From: SHAN690 sp040221375
GTDB lineage: Bacteria; Bacteroidota; Bacteroidia; Flavobacteriales_G; Salibacteraceae
DNA: 64,000 nt
Reading direction: 5' to 3'
Assembly (NCBI GenBank): GCA_040221375.1
Contig: JAVKEP010000067.1
Location: forward strand, 11,175-75,174
Below, in pieces: positions 1-8,617 of the stretch (position 1 is its first letter; each line of letters starts with the position of its first letter). The notes under the pieces were generated by a model, which was not told where the DNA came from, searched no databases, and saw nothing but the letters and a program-made list of their open reading frames with translations. The translations under genes and the position numbers were made by a program.

Positions 1-165
1 GGAACCGACGGTTCAAAATTGTCGTTTATGGGGCTCCCATGTCCGAACATCTTTGCAGGAGAACACAGTTTTCACAGCAAAATGGAGTGGGCGAGTGTGC
101 AAGACTTACAAAAGTCCGTAGAGACGCTGGTAAACCTAGCGTGCATTTGGGAAGAACGCAGTTGA
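1..165 (+). CDS. pepT: Peptidase T, C-terminal end (5' truncated by window edge)
   Basis: The frame open from base 1 encodes the last 54 residues of a peptidase T, a cytosolic zinc-dependent M20-family aminotripeptidase that removes the N-terminal residue of tripeptides. The visible block GTDGSKLSFMGLPCPN matches the strongly conserved end of PepT, and the following GEHSFHS corresponds to the segment that carries the last metal-binding histidine (usually GGxxFHG). The protein stops with TGA at 163-165, one base before the end of the convergent yjdM gene. The rest of the gene lies outside the window, so its start and integrity cannot be judged. Confidence 0.88.
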   Translation, partial: GTDGSKLSFMGLPCPNIFAGEHSFHSKMEWASVQDLQKSVETLVNLACIWEERS

Positions 166-166
166 T

Positions 167-502
167 CTACGCCTTTTTGACAAATTCAGATTTGAGTGCC
201 ATGGAACCGAAACCATCGATCTTGCAAGAGATGTTGTGGTCACCTTCTGTTAGTCGTATGTTCTTCACCTTTGTTCCCGCCTTGATCGGTTTCGGAGCTC
301 CTTTTACCGGAAGGTTTTTGACAACGATTACGCTGTCGCCGTTTTGAAGTGGATTTCCTGCGGCGTCTACTACATCCAACCCACCGCTTTCAAGCACACT
401 TTCGGGATCCCATTCATGTCCGCACTCAGGACACATCATGAGGGATTCGGCTGGATAGCCATAGGGCGAACTGCATTTAGGACAGGTTTGATTTTCGGGC
501 AT
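167..502 (-). CDS. yjdM: YjdM/PhnA-family zinc-ribbon protein
   Basis: This 111-residue protein is nearly colinear with E. coli YjdM (formerly PhnA), which has the same length. Residues 7-30 form a zinc ribbon with two CxxC pairs (CPKC and CPEC). The C-terminal half holds the family signature GTKVKNIRLTEGDHNI and CKIDGFGSMALKSEFVKK. Despite the old name, the family has no proven role in phosphonate use and its biochemical function is unknown. Its start abuts the stop of the upstream GNAT gene without a gap, so the two are probably cotranscribed. It ends head-on against pepT with one base between them. Confidence 0.93.
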   Translation of the reverse strand: MPENQTCPKCSSPYGYPAESLMMCPECGHEWDPESVLESGGLDVVDAAGNPLQNGDSVIVVKNLPVKGAPKPIKAGTKVKNIRLTEGDHNISCKIDGFGSMALKSEFVKKA

Positions 503-1042
503 TTATTCGTTGTTGTTTTGTTTAGCATTCCAATCCGAGCGTTGCAAGGAAAACAGTTGTTGTGGAATTCCATGCATGATCAGCTCTTCTTCCAAGATAA
601 ATGCAAGTTTAGTAAGAACGTTCGCTGATGAGGAGTTGGCAGGTAAGATGGTCGCGATGATTTCCTCCAAGTCAAGGTCGATAAATCCGAAACGCAACGA
701 AGCTATACCGGATTCGGTCGCGAATCCTTGCCCCCAACATTCTCGAGCCAGTCGATATCCGAGGTCCACGCGCCCCAAATCGGCGATGTACTTCAGTCCT
801 GTGAACCCGATGAACTGCCGCTCCTCCTTAAGTTCAATGGCCATTCTTCCGAATCCATACTTTTTATAATCTTCCAGTGGACCTTCAACGATTGCTCGTT
901 CTACTTGTGCACGTGTTTTCACTCCGCCGTCATGCGTGTAGCGATTGACTTCTGGATTTTGCTCCATTTTAAAAGATGGTTCCACATCCGCGAGTGTAAA
1001 AGGCCTGAGAATCAAGCGGGGTGTTTCAATGGGTTGCATCAT
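503..1042 (-). CDS. GNAT-family N-acetyltransferase (RimJ/RimL type)
   Basis: The 179-residue protein begins with the RimJ/RimL-type opening IETPRLILRPFTLADVEP. It continues through a GNAT core: the beta-4 region has GLKYIADLGRVDLGYRLA and the acetyl-CoA loop is ECWGQGFATES, the usual GxGxA region. Such enzymes transfer acetyl from acetyl-CoA to protein N-termini, amino acids or small amines; the substrate cannot be read from sequence. The gene runs directly into yjdM with no intergenic space. The tail after about residue 150 is less typical of the family. Confidence 0.86.
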   Translation of the reverse strand: MMQPIETPRLILRPFTLADVEPSFKMEQNPEVNRYTHDGGVKTRAQVERAIVEGPLEDYKKYGFGRMAIELKEERQFIGFTGLKYIADLGRVDLGYRLARECWGQGFATESGIASLRFGFIDLDLEEIIATILPANSSSANVLTKLAFILEEELIMHGIPQQLFSLQRSDWNAKQNNNE

Positions 1043-1184
1043 CGGAGGGCGAATGGTTCAACAAGGATAGCACGACTTACATAAAGAGCCGCCATCACGG
1101 CATGCTGTTCTCTATTATTTTTTAAAAAGCAAAGAGGGTGAAGGGTACACAAGTCGCGAGATCATGGTTGGCCAATGCAAAACC

Positions 1185-2330
1185 TTACTGTACCACACGC
1201 TTTCCCGCAAAGAGGCTGTAGCCGTTGAGTCTGCATTCGATGGAACCATTAAAAAGTTTGAACTTGTGATCTGGTTTCAGTCCGATGCGTTTCAAAGCAG
1301 ACAGGTTCCCGCTGATCACCCATAATTTGTTTCCCGGAAAGTGGTGTTTGAGCCGAAAGCCAATGTCGTGATAGAAAGGAAGCATGTCTTCTTCCTCATC
1401 CAAGCGCTCTCCATAAGGAGGGTTCATGTAGAACACCGCGGGAACGTCGAGGGGCTCGGAAGTCAAAAAATCCTGCTTTTCGAAGGTGATGTGCTCAATC
1501 ACAGCCGCCCTGCTGGCATTGCGTTTCGCAGTAGAGATGTTCTGGGCATTGATGTCTCGTGCAATGATCCTTGTTTGTGGAGCGGTGATTTCGGTTCTCA
1601 ATTGGTGCTGAATCTGCTTGTAAAGTCCAGCGTCGAAATCGGGCCAACGCTCGAAGCCAAAGCTTCTAAACAATCCAGGTGGAGTATTGGTCGCGATGAG
1701 CGCCGCCTCAATTGCAATCGTGCCCGACCCGGTCATAGCATCGACCAACGGTGTCTTCATGTCCCACTCGGATAATAAGATCATTGCCGCAGCCAAGCAT
1801 TCGCTCATCGGAGCTTCGTTGCTTTCTGTGCGGTAGCCCCGTTTCTCTAAACTATCGCCCGAACTATCCAGCGAGAGCGTCACGTCTGTCTCAGAAATGT
1901 GCAGATTGATCCGAATGTCCGGATTGTGGGTGTTGACGTTTGGACGTTCTTGCGTTTCTTCCTTGAATTGATCCACGATGGCGTCCTTCACCTTCAGCGC
2001 AGCGTACTGAGAATGACGGAAACGTTTACCATTCACCGTACTGTCGATTGCGAAGGATTGGTCGAGCCGCAGGTATTTTGACCAGTTCACTTTCTTGGCC
2101 ATTTGATACAGATGCCTGTCGTTGTGGGCGGTAAACGAACTGATGGGTAGCAGGATCCTGAGGATGCTTCTACTGCAGAGATTTGCCTTGTACAGCAGGG
2201 CTTGATCTCCTTCAAATTCAACTATCCGGTTTCCCTTGACCAATTTACCCGCACCGAACTGGGTCAATTCTTTTACGGCTAAGTCTTCTAAGCCGTAGAG
2301 GGTCTTTGCCGTAAAATTTTGCTTTGCCAT
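1185..2330 (-). CDS. THUMP-domain class I SAM-dependent rRNA methyltransferase (RlmL N-half type)
   Basis: The 381-residue protein has an N-terminal THUMP-type RNA-binding region (about 1-155) and a Rossmann methyltransferase domain. SAM motif I is seen in DAMTGSGTIAIEAALIA, and the N6/N2-methylase signature NPPYGERLDEEEDML follows near residue 305. This architecture matches the N-terminal half of E. coli RlmL, which makes N2-methylguanosine 2445 in 23S rRNA, and the stand-alone YpsC-type proteins of other bacteria. The exact target base is inferred from homology only. It stands alone, with 110 bases before the next gene upstream. Confidence 0.88.
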   Translation of the reverse strand: MAKQNFTAKTLYGLEDLAVKELTQFGAGKLVKGNRIVEFEGDQALLYKANLCSRSILRILLPISSFTAHNDRHLYQMAKKVNWSKYLRLDQSFAIDSTVNGKRFRHSQYAALKVKDAIVDQFKEETQERPNVNTHNPDIRINLHISETDVTLSLDSSGDSLEKRGYRTESNEAPMSECLAAAMILLSEWDMKTPLVDAMTGSGTIAIEAALIATNTPPGLFRSFGFERWPDFDAGLYKQIQHQLRTEITAPQTRIIARDINAQNISTAKRNASRAAVIEHITFEKQDFLTSEPLDVPAVFYMNPPYGERLDEEEDMLPFYHDIGFRLKHHFPGNKLWVISGNLSALKRIGLKPDHKFKLFNGSIECRLNGYSLFAGKRVVQ

Positions 2331-2440
2331 GAGAGTGCAATGATACCCCCATTATTGTAGACTGCGCGAGCTGGGCGGTCAGATTTACGTCCTTAAGAAA
2401 CTACTGTTCGAATTGCGGAGAATGATTGCTCATGCCATTT

Positions 2441-2869
2441 TCAAGGTTCGCAACGATTGATCAATTCTGGTGTTATCGTTTCGGAATTAAAGCCCATGAT
2501 CATCTCCGAACCACGGATCCAAACGTAGGTACCTCCGAAATCCTGTTCGCCTGAAGTAGAAACCGATTGCTTCCCCAACCGGATCGAGCCCGAAGCGACC
2601 ACCTTGCTGGATTCGTCTTCAAGACGGTAGGAATTCTTTTTAAGCTCAATGACATAGGGCGTGGTGAGCATCATCAGTGAATCGTCGCAAATCACGGGAA
2701 TCTCAGTGGTGCTGTTGATCACTCCAACGCGCACGTCATTGATGTACAAGGTGTAATCTTCTTTGGCGTTTTGAACGAAGAAGTGGGCATCTACGGGTTC
2801 ATCGAGCTTCTTACAAGCACTGAGTCCGAAGACGACAGAGAGGGCCAAGACAGGGAGTGTTCGTATCAT
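2441..2869 (-). CDS. Small lipoprotein of unknown function
   Basis: The start at 2869 was chosen because it opens a lipoprotein signal, MIRTLPVLALSVVFGLSAC, with the lipidated Cys at residue 19. A longer reading frame adds an N-terminus unlike any signal and runs into the divergent yebC promoter region. The mature part of about 120 residues is predicted beta-rich, with paired polar segments such as DYTLYINDVRVGVI and YVIELKKNSYRLED. I do not recognise a family. It probably sits in the periplasm or on the inner face of the outer membrane. Confidence 0.72.
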   Translation of the reverse strand: MIRTLPVLALSVVFGLSACKKLDEPVDAHFFVQNAKEDYTLYINDVRVGVINSTTEIPVICDDSLMMLTTPYVIELKKNSYRLEDESSKVVASGSIRLGKQSVSTSGEQDFGGTYVWIRGSEMIMGFNSETITPELINRCEP

Positions 2870-3012
2870 GGTTGTAGAATTTTTTGCAATAACGGCGTCG
2901 GTGGATTGGTAGTGTGCGGAAGCAGAAATTGTTTTATAACGCAGGCGATAACTGAGCTTGCCAAAGCCACAGATGAAGAGCAATAATTATTTTCGCGGCA
3001 CAATTAGAAACG

Positions 3013-3723
3013 ATGGGAAGAGCATTTGAATACCGAAGAGCAGCCAAAGAGAAACGATGGGATAAGATGTCGCGCATCTTCCCAAAGCTCGCTAAGGCTA
3101 TAACCATGGCCGCTAAAGAGGGAGGTGTCGACCCAGATATGAACGCATCTCTTCGCACTGCCATTCAAAATGCGAAGGCGCAAAACATGCCGAAGGACAA
3201 CATCGAGTCCGCCATCAAACGTGCAGAAGGAAAGGATGCGGCCGACTACACGGAAGTCAATTACGAAGGCAAAGGCCCCCATGGCGTGTTAGTTTTCGTA
3301 GAATGCGCAACCGACAATACCGTACGCACGGTTGCCAACGTAAAGCATTACTTCACAAAATCGGGCGGGAGCCTCGTGCCCACGGGATCCCTCGAATTTA
3401 TGTTTGATCGGAAGGCCGTCTTCCAATTCGAAAAAGGCGAGGAGATGGACCTGGAAGAATTGGAGTTCGAATTGATCGACGCTGGGCTCGAAGAAATCGT
3501 GGAAAACGATGGGGTCATTTACGCCTACGCCGACTATACCAATTTTGGTTCGATGAGCGACGCCCTGCAAGCGAAAGACATCGAAGTCGAAAAGGCCAAC
3601 TTGCAACGGATCCCGAACGCACCCGTCGATTTTTCAGAGGAACAACTGGAAGAAATCGAGAAGATGCTCGACAAGATGGAAGAAGATGATGACGTGCAAG
3701 CAGTGTATACCAACATCGCTTAA
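3013..3723 (+). CDS. yebC: YebC/PmpR (TACO1) family protein
   Basis: The 236-residue protein carries the invariant YebC features: an N-terminal helical domain with RAAKEKRWDKMSRIFPKLAK, the segment GGVDPDMNASLRTAIQNAKA, and NMPKDNIESAIKRA, then GKGPHGVLVFVECATDN at the start of domain 2. Family members have been described as DNA-binding regulators and, more recently, as ribosome-associated factors that relieve stalling at proline-rich stretches. The start follows 143 bases of divergent intergenic DNA shared with the small lipoprotein gene. Length is normal for the family. Confidence 0.94.
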   Translation: MGRAFEYRRAAKEKRWDKMSRIFPKLAKAITMAAKEGGVDPDMNASLRTAIQNAKAQNMPKDNIESAIKRAEGKDAADYTEVNYEGKGPHGVLVFVECATDNTVRTVANVKHYFTKSGGSLVPTGSLEFMFDRKAVFQFEKGEEMDLEELEFELIDAGLEEIVENDGVIYAYADYTNFGSMSDALQAKDIEVEKANLQRIPNAPVDFSEEQLEEIEKMLDKMEEDDDVQAVYTNIA

Positions 3724-3798
3724 CGAGTTGATGGATAACCACTATGGAGTTATTGAAGTGTTAGATGTTTTAAAATGCCTTAACTTCCTGATAAAAAT

Positions 3799-4119
3799 TT
3801 AATTATAAATCTTAGTTTCAGTTAGGTCTTTCACACTGTTGAGCGAATGAATCGTCTCGATAAGCGCACAAGCATCCCTCATTTGTCCTCGCCATTTGTT
3901 GGCTTCTTCGGGTAGGTTATTTCCCGAATTTTCCCACCTTGTTTGGTCCGGCCATTGTGCATACGCGATGTAGGTCAACGGGTGTTCGGTCGATAGATGG
4001 AGGTGCGAACCGAGGCTTCCTTCGAATTGGTAAATGAGCCGCGTTAAGCCTTCCCAAGCCTCAATAAAGCTCTCCTCTTGCCCTTCGTGGACAACAAATT
4101 TGTACAGCACTATGAACAT
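3799..4119 (-). CDS. Antibiotic biosynthesis monooxygenase (ABM) fold protein
   Basis: The 106-residue protein has the ABM ferredoxin-like alpha/beta-barrel pattern: an opening strand FIVLYKFVVHEGQEESFIEAW, a helix with GLTRLIYQFEGSLGSHLHLS, and a third strand TYIAYAQWPDQTRW. ABM proteins act as small oxygenases, heme-degrading enzymes or quinone-modifying enzymes; the substrate here is unknown. It lies 7 bases after the VOC gene on the same strand, so the two small enzymes are likely cotranscribed. Confidence 0.75.
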   Translation of the reverse strand: MFIVLYKFVVHEGQEESFIEAWEGLTRLIYQFEGSLGSHLHLSTEHPLTYIAYAQWPDQTRWENSGNNLPEEANKWRGQMRDACALIETIHSLNSVKDLTETKIYN

Positions 4120-4126
4120 GATGCCG

Positions 4127-4543
4127 TCATTTGGCGAACAGTTGATCGTCGTTCTGAAAGGCCTTGAATTCTAACGCGTTTCCTGACGGGTCTAAGAAGA
4201 AGAGGGTAGATTGCTCTCCAACTTCCCCTTTGAATCGAGTGTGTGGTTCGATGAGAAATTTGATTCCAGCAGAACGCAATCGATCGGCTAACTCGTGCCA
4301 CGCAGTAGGAATCAATACCACGCCGAAATGGGGAACGGGAACGTTGTGGCCATCCACCGGATTAGATGATGGGTTTCGGTCAAGGTTTTCTGAGACGTGC
4401 AATACCAACTGATGTCCATACAAGTCCATGTCTACCCAATGATCGCTCGAACGTCCTTCGCGGCAACCGATTACGTCCTTGTAGAAGGCTCGGGTTTCGA
4501 CAATTTCTCGTACTGGAATAGCGAGGTGGAAGGGTCTGATCAT
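4127..4543 (-). CDS. VOC (glyoxalase/dioxygenase superfamily) protein
   Basis: The 138-residue protein has the vicinal-oxygen-chelate fold in two beta-alpha-beta-beta-beta halves. The first half starts with PFHLAIPVREIVETRAFYKD, with the metal-binding His in FHLAIPV. The second has VPHFGVVL and ends with STLFFLDPSGNALEFK, where the glutamate of ALEFK is the usual last metal ligand. The family includes glyoxalase I, fosfomycin-resistance thiol transferases and dioxygenases; this one resembles short uncharacterised lactoylglutathione-lyase-like proteins. It is the first gene of a pair with the ABM gene. Confidence 0.85.
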   Translation of the reverse strand: MIRPFHLAIPVREIVETRAFYKDVIGCREGRSSDHWVDMDLYGHQLVLHVSENLDRNPSSNPVDGHNVPVPHFGVVLIPTAWHELADRLRSAGIKFLIEPHTRFKGEVGEQSTLFFLDPSGNALEFKAFQNDDQLFAK

Positions 4544-4607
4544 GGGCGTAAAGTTAGAGGCGAGAAATATAATCCATTTTCAACGCGCAGCTCGGCCCAC
4601 GTTGACA

Positions 4608-5957
4608 TCATTCCGTAAAGTAGCACTTCGGTTCCTTTCGTTTTTTCCGGGCCTGCTTTCTGCGCGGCGCTCGGTAGTAGCGCGTACAAAAGCCATAACC
4701 AGATCCCAGTCGATCTGAAGGGGTGATCCATCCATCAGGGGAAAGGACGTAGCGTTCATCCATGATCACCAATGAATCTTGTGCCATCAAGGAGTCGATT
4801 CCGTACAAATCTTCCGATTCCCAATGAAGCGAGCCTCCCGTTCGCCAAGCGAGGTTGATGTATTGGTGATTGATGCCCTTTCGGGTATCGGTTAGGATTA
4901 CATGGATGGGCCGCTCTATGCAATGAACCAAGAGGAAATCTCGGATGCAACTTCGATTATCTGCGACCAACACAATTTCCTTGGACGCTGGAAATGCCTG
5001 AATCGCTTTGATCAATGCCTCCATGTCGTTTTCTGGACTGTCACCTCCGTTGCCTTTGTTCTTCACTTTGTTAAACAGCTTTACCGGCTTCGTGACGGGT
5101 GATGCCTGAGAGGTGTAAATGCCACCGGTAAACCCGACTACCTTCTTCCTTGATTTCTTACCGTCTCCATCGTTAAACAAGGCGATGTGTTCAATCCCAC
5201 TCTCCTCTTCATTCATTGCGTGCCATAAAAGCACTTCAGCTCCATGGCCGTACATGCTTCCAGTCCAGTCGATCACCACCAGCGCATCTTCCCATTCAGG
5301 ATGTCGTTCCAAGGCATTGAAGACCATCGAGTCCATCGAGTATTGCTGCCGAACCATGAATCGCTTGATTTTTTTCAGAATCACCTTGTTATGCTCATGC
5401 TTTTGTTCGGGTCTTTCTCCCAGTTCGCTATTCGTTTCTTCAGCCTTTTCCTCGATTGGGGTTTCTTCAGCGCGCAGTTTTCGGTACCCCAGCTCCATAC
5501 CGTGAAATAATTGCATTGCTTCGAATTCGTTGTCGCAAGCCGTTTGTAGCGTGATGCTGAAGGACACGGAGGGATGGTTAAACCGCGGGTCCAAATCAAA
5601 CAAGGCCTCCAATCGCTTGGCCAATAACCAGTGGTAGTCGGTCAACCAGAACGAGCGCTCTTTTGGATACTTGGTAAAGATGATATTCACCGAAACGGGA
5701 ACCACGCTATCTCCTTGGGGCGGCCAATCCTGGTTGAGGAATGCGTACGAAGCGTAACCGTTTTCTAGCAATAGTGTGTTTTCTTTTTCTTTTCGACTGT
5801 AAATTTCCAGCTCTGTGATCGGAAGCGTAGCTTCAAACAGGCTTCGGTGTGCTGCGGGGTTATTCAGCGCTTGAGCGGGGAAGCGTACTTGGGCCATTCC
5901 GTCTTTGGAGGACAAGACTGAACAGAGTAGGAATATGACCATTACAAGAGTGCGCAT
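4608..5957 (-). CDS. Secreted protein with a vWA-like domain, unknown function
   Basis: The start at 5957 gives a signal peptide (MRTLVMVIFLLCSVLSSKDGMAQ) and avoids overlap with the divergent PIG-L gene. Around the middle of the 449-residue protein, ALVVIDWTGSMYGHGAEVL looks like the first strand of a von Willebrand A domain with a DxTxS MIDAS motif, and later KEIVLVADNRSCIRDF and IHVILTDT could be further strands. The C-terminus is very basic (RAPRRKQARKKRK). I do not recognise a named family. It may bind a divalent cation and a protein partner in the periplasm or at the surface. Confidence 0.72.
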   Translation of the reverse strand: MRTLVMVIFLLCSVLSSKDGMAQVRFPAQALNNPAAHRSLFEATLPITELEIYSRKEKENTLLLENGYASYAFLNQDWPPQGDSVVPVSVNIIFTKYPKERSFWLTDYHWLLAKRLEALFDLDPRFNHPSVSFSITLQTACDNEFEAMQLFHGMELGYRKLRAEETPIEEKAEETNSELGERPEQKHEHNKVILKKIKRFMVRQQYSMDSMVFNALERHPEWEDALVVIDWTGSMYGHGAEVLLWHAMNEEESGIEHIALFNDGDGKKSRKKVVGFTGGIYTSQASPVTKPVKLFNKVKNKGNGGDSPENDMEALIKAIQAFPASKEIVLVADNRSCIRDFLLVHCIERPIHVILTDTRKGINHQYINLAWRTGGSLHWESEDLYGIDSLMAQDSLVIMDERYVLSPDGWITPSDRLGSGYGFCTRYYRAPRRKQARKKRKEPKCYFTE

Positions 5958-5994
5958 GGAAAAGGGAACGCGAAAGTGCTGGTAAATTGTTTCT

Positions 5995-8484
5995 TTGATG
6001 CGCGAAAATGACACTTTAAGAAGAATGAGGAGAGGAATAGGATGGCTTTTGATGTGCTGCTTGACATGGTCAACCCAAGCACAAAACCACGAACTGAAGA
6101 GTACGGTAGAGATTTATCAAGACTTGCAAGAGATGCAGAGAGGCCTGAGGGTCTTGTATTTGGCCGCGCACCCGGATGATGAAAACACCCGACTCATATC
6201 GTGGCTGGAAAACGATCAACACGTGCGAACGGCCTACCTTTCGTTGACGAGAGGCCAAGGTGGACAGAACTTAATCGGCGATGAGAAAGGGGATGGCCTA
6301 GGTGTGATCAGAACGTATGAGCTGTTGGAGGCTCGGAAGGTGGATGGAGGTGAGCAATTCTTTACGCGAGCCATTGACTTCGGTTATTCTAAGAGCGCAG
6401 AGGAAAGCTTCGAATTTTGGGGGAAGGACGAAGTGTTGCAAGACGTAGTACAAGTCATTCGGAAATTCAGGCCACACGTAATCATCACTCGCTTTCCTCC
6501 GAGTAGGCGCGCAGGACACGGCCACCATGAAGCTTCAGCCATCCTCGCTGAAGAGGCTTTTGACCTGGCGGGTGACCCAACGGCCTATCCGTCCCAACTC
6601 GAGTTCTTGCAGCCGTGGACACCGACCGTGCTCTACCACAACACCTCTTCTTGGTGGGATAAATCCTTGGACGAAAAATCCGATGCAGCCCTGATCGCCG
6701 ATAAGATGCATCGGGTAAACGTGGGCGTATTCAATGACCTCATGGGGCTAGGAATGAACGAAATCGCATCGATGGCTAGAAGTAAACACCGCTGCCAGGC
6801 ATTCGGAACGCCACGAAGTAGAGGCGAGCAGTGGGAGTATCTGCAATTCGTGAAAGGCACTTGGAGCGATGATTTTCTCGATGGAATGGCAGGTGTTTGG
6901 GAGCGTTCGCCTGAACACGCGGCTGGCTTACAACGCATGATCGATGAATTCAGTTTCACAGACCGATCTGCTAACATGGACGTTTTTCGTCGACACGTAT
7001 TACCGCTGTTGTCACAGCGCAGCATGTGGGCTGAAAGCGAAGACATGCAAGCAGTTTTGCAATGGGTCAATGACCTGAAATTAGCATTGAGCGGGATACG
7101 CGTAGAAGTATATGCAGGAGAAGCACCGGTCGTGATAGGCACGTCCTACAAGGCAACCGTAGAAGTGTACAACGCAGGAGAGGAAGATAGAGAAGTGACG
7201 TTCAAACACGAACGCATCGATACATCGTTCATCGTAGCGAAGGGACAGAGCATCTCATTTGAAGCGGAGATGAAGGCACCCAAAACACCTTCCAATCCCT
7301 TTTGGCTGAGGGAAAGCCACGATGGGTGGCGCTATGCAATGGGTTCAAAGCAAGACATCGGTGTTGCGTCTAAACACGACGAACAAGTCAACTACATGAT
7401 CCAAATCGACAAGCAATGGGTAGTAGGGGCATCTACAATGCACCGCAGATGGAATGATCGGAGCATTGGGCAGATCGAAGAGCCCATGGCCTTCGTTCAG
7501 CCCGTAACATTTACCCCAAAAGTTCGCTCTAAAGTCGTCCGCAACGGCGAAGTAGTGACCCTAGAAATCGTGGTCAAGGCCTTCCAAGACATCGTGTCTC
7601 TTGATATGGAAGTCGGCCATCCAAAGGAATTCGAACTGGTAAATGCCGACTGGCCATCCGGCTTGTTGGCCGGACAGGAACGTACCGTTTCGCTTCAATT
7701 TAAGGCCAATGCTATGACGGCAAACTCAATGGTGACATTCGCCGCGAATGTAGGTGGAGAGCGATGTTCGATGATGCAAACGGCGATCGACTACGAGCAC
7801 ATCCCCTTCATTTTCATGCACGAGCCCGCACAGGTCAACATCATTCCACTCGACCTTCAATTTACACCTTCAAAGCGCATTCTTTACGTGGAAGGTTCGG
7901 GAGACGAAGTAGACAATGCCTTGGAAGAGATTGGGTATCAAGTATTTCGCACGGGCCTTAACCAGTTGAGCATCGATCAGCTCATGTCCTTTGACGCCGT
8001 AATTACCGGAATACGCGCTTTCAATAGAAACGATGAACTAGCCGCCAATGCAGCGCTGCTTAACGAATACGTCGAACGAGGTGGAAAGCTGATCGTGCAG
8101 TACAACACTACCTATGACTTAAAAGTTGAGCAAATTGGACCGTACCCGCTGACCTTGTCGAGGGACCGAGTGACCGATGAGCATTCGACGGTAGAGATTT
8201 TAAAACCGAAGCACGATGTATTCAATCGCCCCAATAAAATGAACGATAGCGATTGGGAGGGCTGGGTACAAGAGCGTGGCTTGTATTTTGCCGGCGAGTG
8301 GGATGCGAAGTACACTCCACTTGTGTCTTGGTCTGATAAAGGAGAAGAACCCGCATTGGGCGGCCTGTTGGTAGCCAAGAAAGGAGAGGGAGATGTGGTC
8401 TACACCGGAATCTCATTCTTCCGCCAACTCCCGGCGGGAGTGACCGGCGCGTATAAGTTAATGGTCAACTTAATCGAATATTAG
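5995..8484 (+). CDS. Secreted PIG-L family deacetylase with C-terminal GATase-like domain
   Basis: The 829-residue protein has a signal peptide (cleavage near TWSTQAQ, residue 30) and then a PIG-L zinc deacetylase domain. The zinc motif AHPDDE is at residues 58-63 and a second metal segment RAGHGHHEAS is near residue 172. Relatives remove acetyl from N-acetylglucosamine derivatives. The middle part is beta-rich (NPCBM/NEW2-like region), and from about residue 620 a glutamine-amidotransferase-like fold follows (FDAVITGIRAFNRNDEL, GGKLIVQYN). ATG at 6025 is an equally possible start. It heads a forward cluster with a small membrane protein and a sodium:solute symporter, which suggests processing and uptake of an amino-sugar-type compound. 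Confidence 0.87.
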   Translation: MMRENDTLRRMRRGIGWLLMCCLTWSTQAQNHELKSTVEIYQDLQEMQRGLRVLYLAAHPDDENTRLISWLENDQHVRTAYLSLTRGQGGQNLIGDEKGDGLGVIRTYELLEARKVDGGEQFFTRAIDFGYSKSAEESFEFWGKDEVLQDVVQVIRKFRPHVIITRFPPSRRAGHGHHEASAILAEEAFDLAGDPTAYPSQLEFLQPWTPTVLYHNTSSWWDKSLDEKSDAALIADKMHRVNVGVFNDLMGLGMNEIASMARSKHRCQAFGTPRSRGEQWEYLQFVKGTWSDDFLDGMAGVWERSPEHAAGLQRMIDEFSFTDRSANMDVFRRHVLPLLSQRSMWAESEDMQAVLQWVNDLKLALSGIRVEVYAGEAPVVIGTSYKATVEVYNAGEEDREVTFKHERIDTSFIVAKGQSISFEAEMKAPKTPSNPFWLRESHDGWRYAMGSKQDIGVASKHDEQVNYMIQIDKQWVVGASTMHRRWNDRSIGQIEEPMAFVQPVTFTPKVRSKVVRNGEVVTLEIVVKAFQDIVSLDMEVGHPKEFELVNADWPSGLLAGQERTVSLQFKANAMTANSMVTFAANVGGERCSMMQTAIDYEHIPFIFMHEPAQVNIIPLDLQFTPSKRILYVEGSGDEVDNALEEIGYQVFRTGLNQLSIDQLMSFDAVITGIRAFNRNDELAANAALLNEYVERGGKLIVQYNTTYDLKVEQIGPYPLTLSRDRVTDEHSTVEILKPKHDVFNRPNKMNDSDWEGWVQERGLYFAGEWDAKYTPLVSWSDKGEEPALGGLLVAKKGEGDVVYTGISFFRQLPAGVTGAYKLMVNLIEY

Positions 8485-8485
8485 A

Positions 8486-8617
8486 ATGGACCAAAGTCAG
8501 AGCGATCAACGAGACGGAGGTAAAAATGAAAATTGGGGCAGGACGTACGCCTTGGTGCTCTTTTTCTTGTTGCTTCAGATCATTGTGTACGCATTCATAA
8601 GCCAGCAATACGGATGA
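8486..8617 (+). CDS. 43-residue single-pass membrane protein coupled to the symporter
   Basis: This short frame starts one base after the PIG-L stop and encodes a hydrophilic N-terminus (MDQSQSDQRDGGKNENWGRT) followed by one hydrophobic helix, YALVLFFLLLQIIVYAFIS, and a short tail QQYG. Its stop overlaps the symporter start as ATGA at 8614-8617, a sign of translational coupling. Small membrane partners next to SSS-family transporters are established elsewhere (YhdT with PanF, YjcH with ActP), though this one is shorter and has one helix. I infer a subunit or assembly role for the symporter. The tight junctions on both sides support it being real. Confidence 0.75.
   Translation: MDQSQSDQRDGGKNENWGRTYALVLFFLLLQIIVYAFISQQYG

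Noticed and set aside
39..347. Forward reading frame across the end of pepT and the opposite strand of yjdM
   Set aside because: It overlaps two well-supported genes in other frames and its translation has no domain.
1043..1184. Possible terminator after the rRNA methyltransferase gene
   Set aside because: Only a 4-bp GC stem with a short, broken T run on the reverse strand; too weak to call.
2870..2983. N-terminal extension of the small lipoprotein gene
   Set aside because: The extension is Tyr/Arg/Ser-rich with no signal character; the lipoprotein signal begins at 2869.
8533..8613. In-frame extension of the symporter upstream of 8614
   Set aside because: It overlaps the small membrane protein in another frame, and the family N-terminus begins at MNSTDWIVLL.
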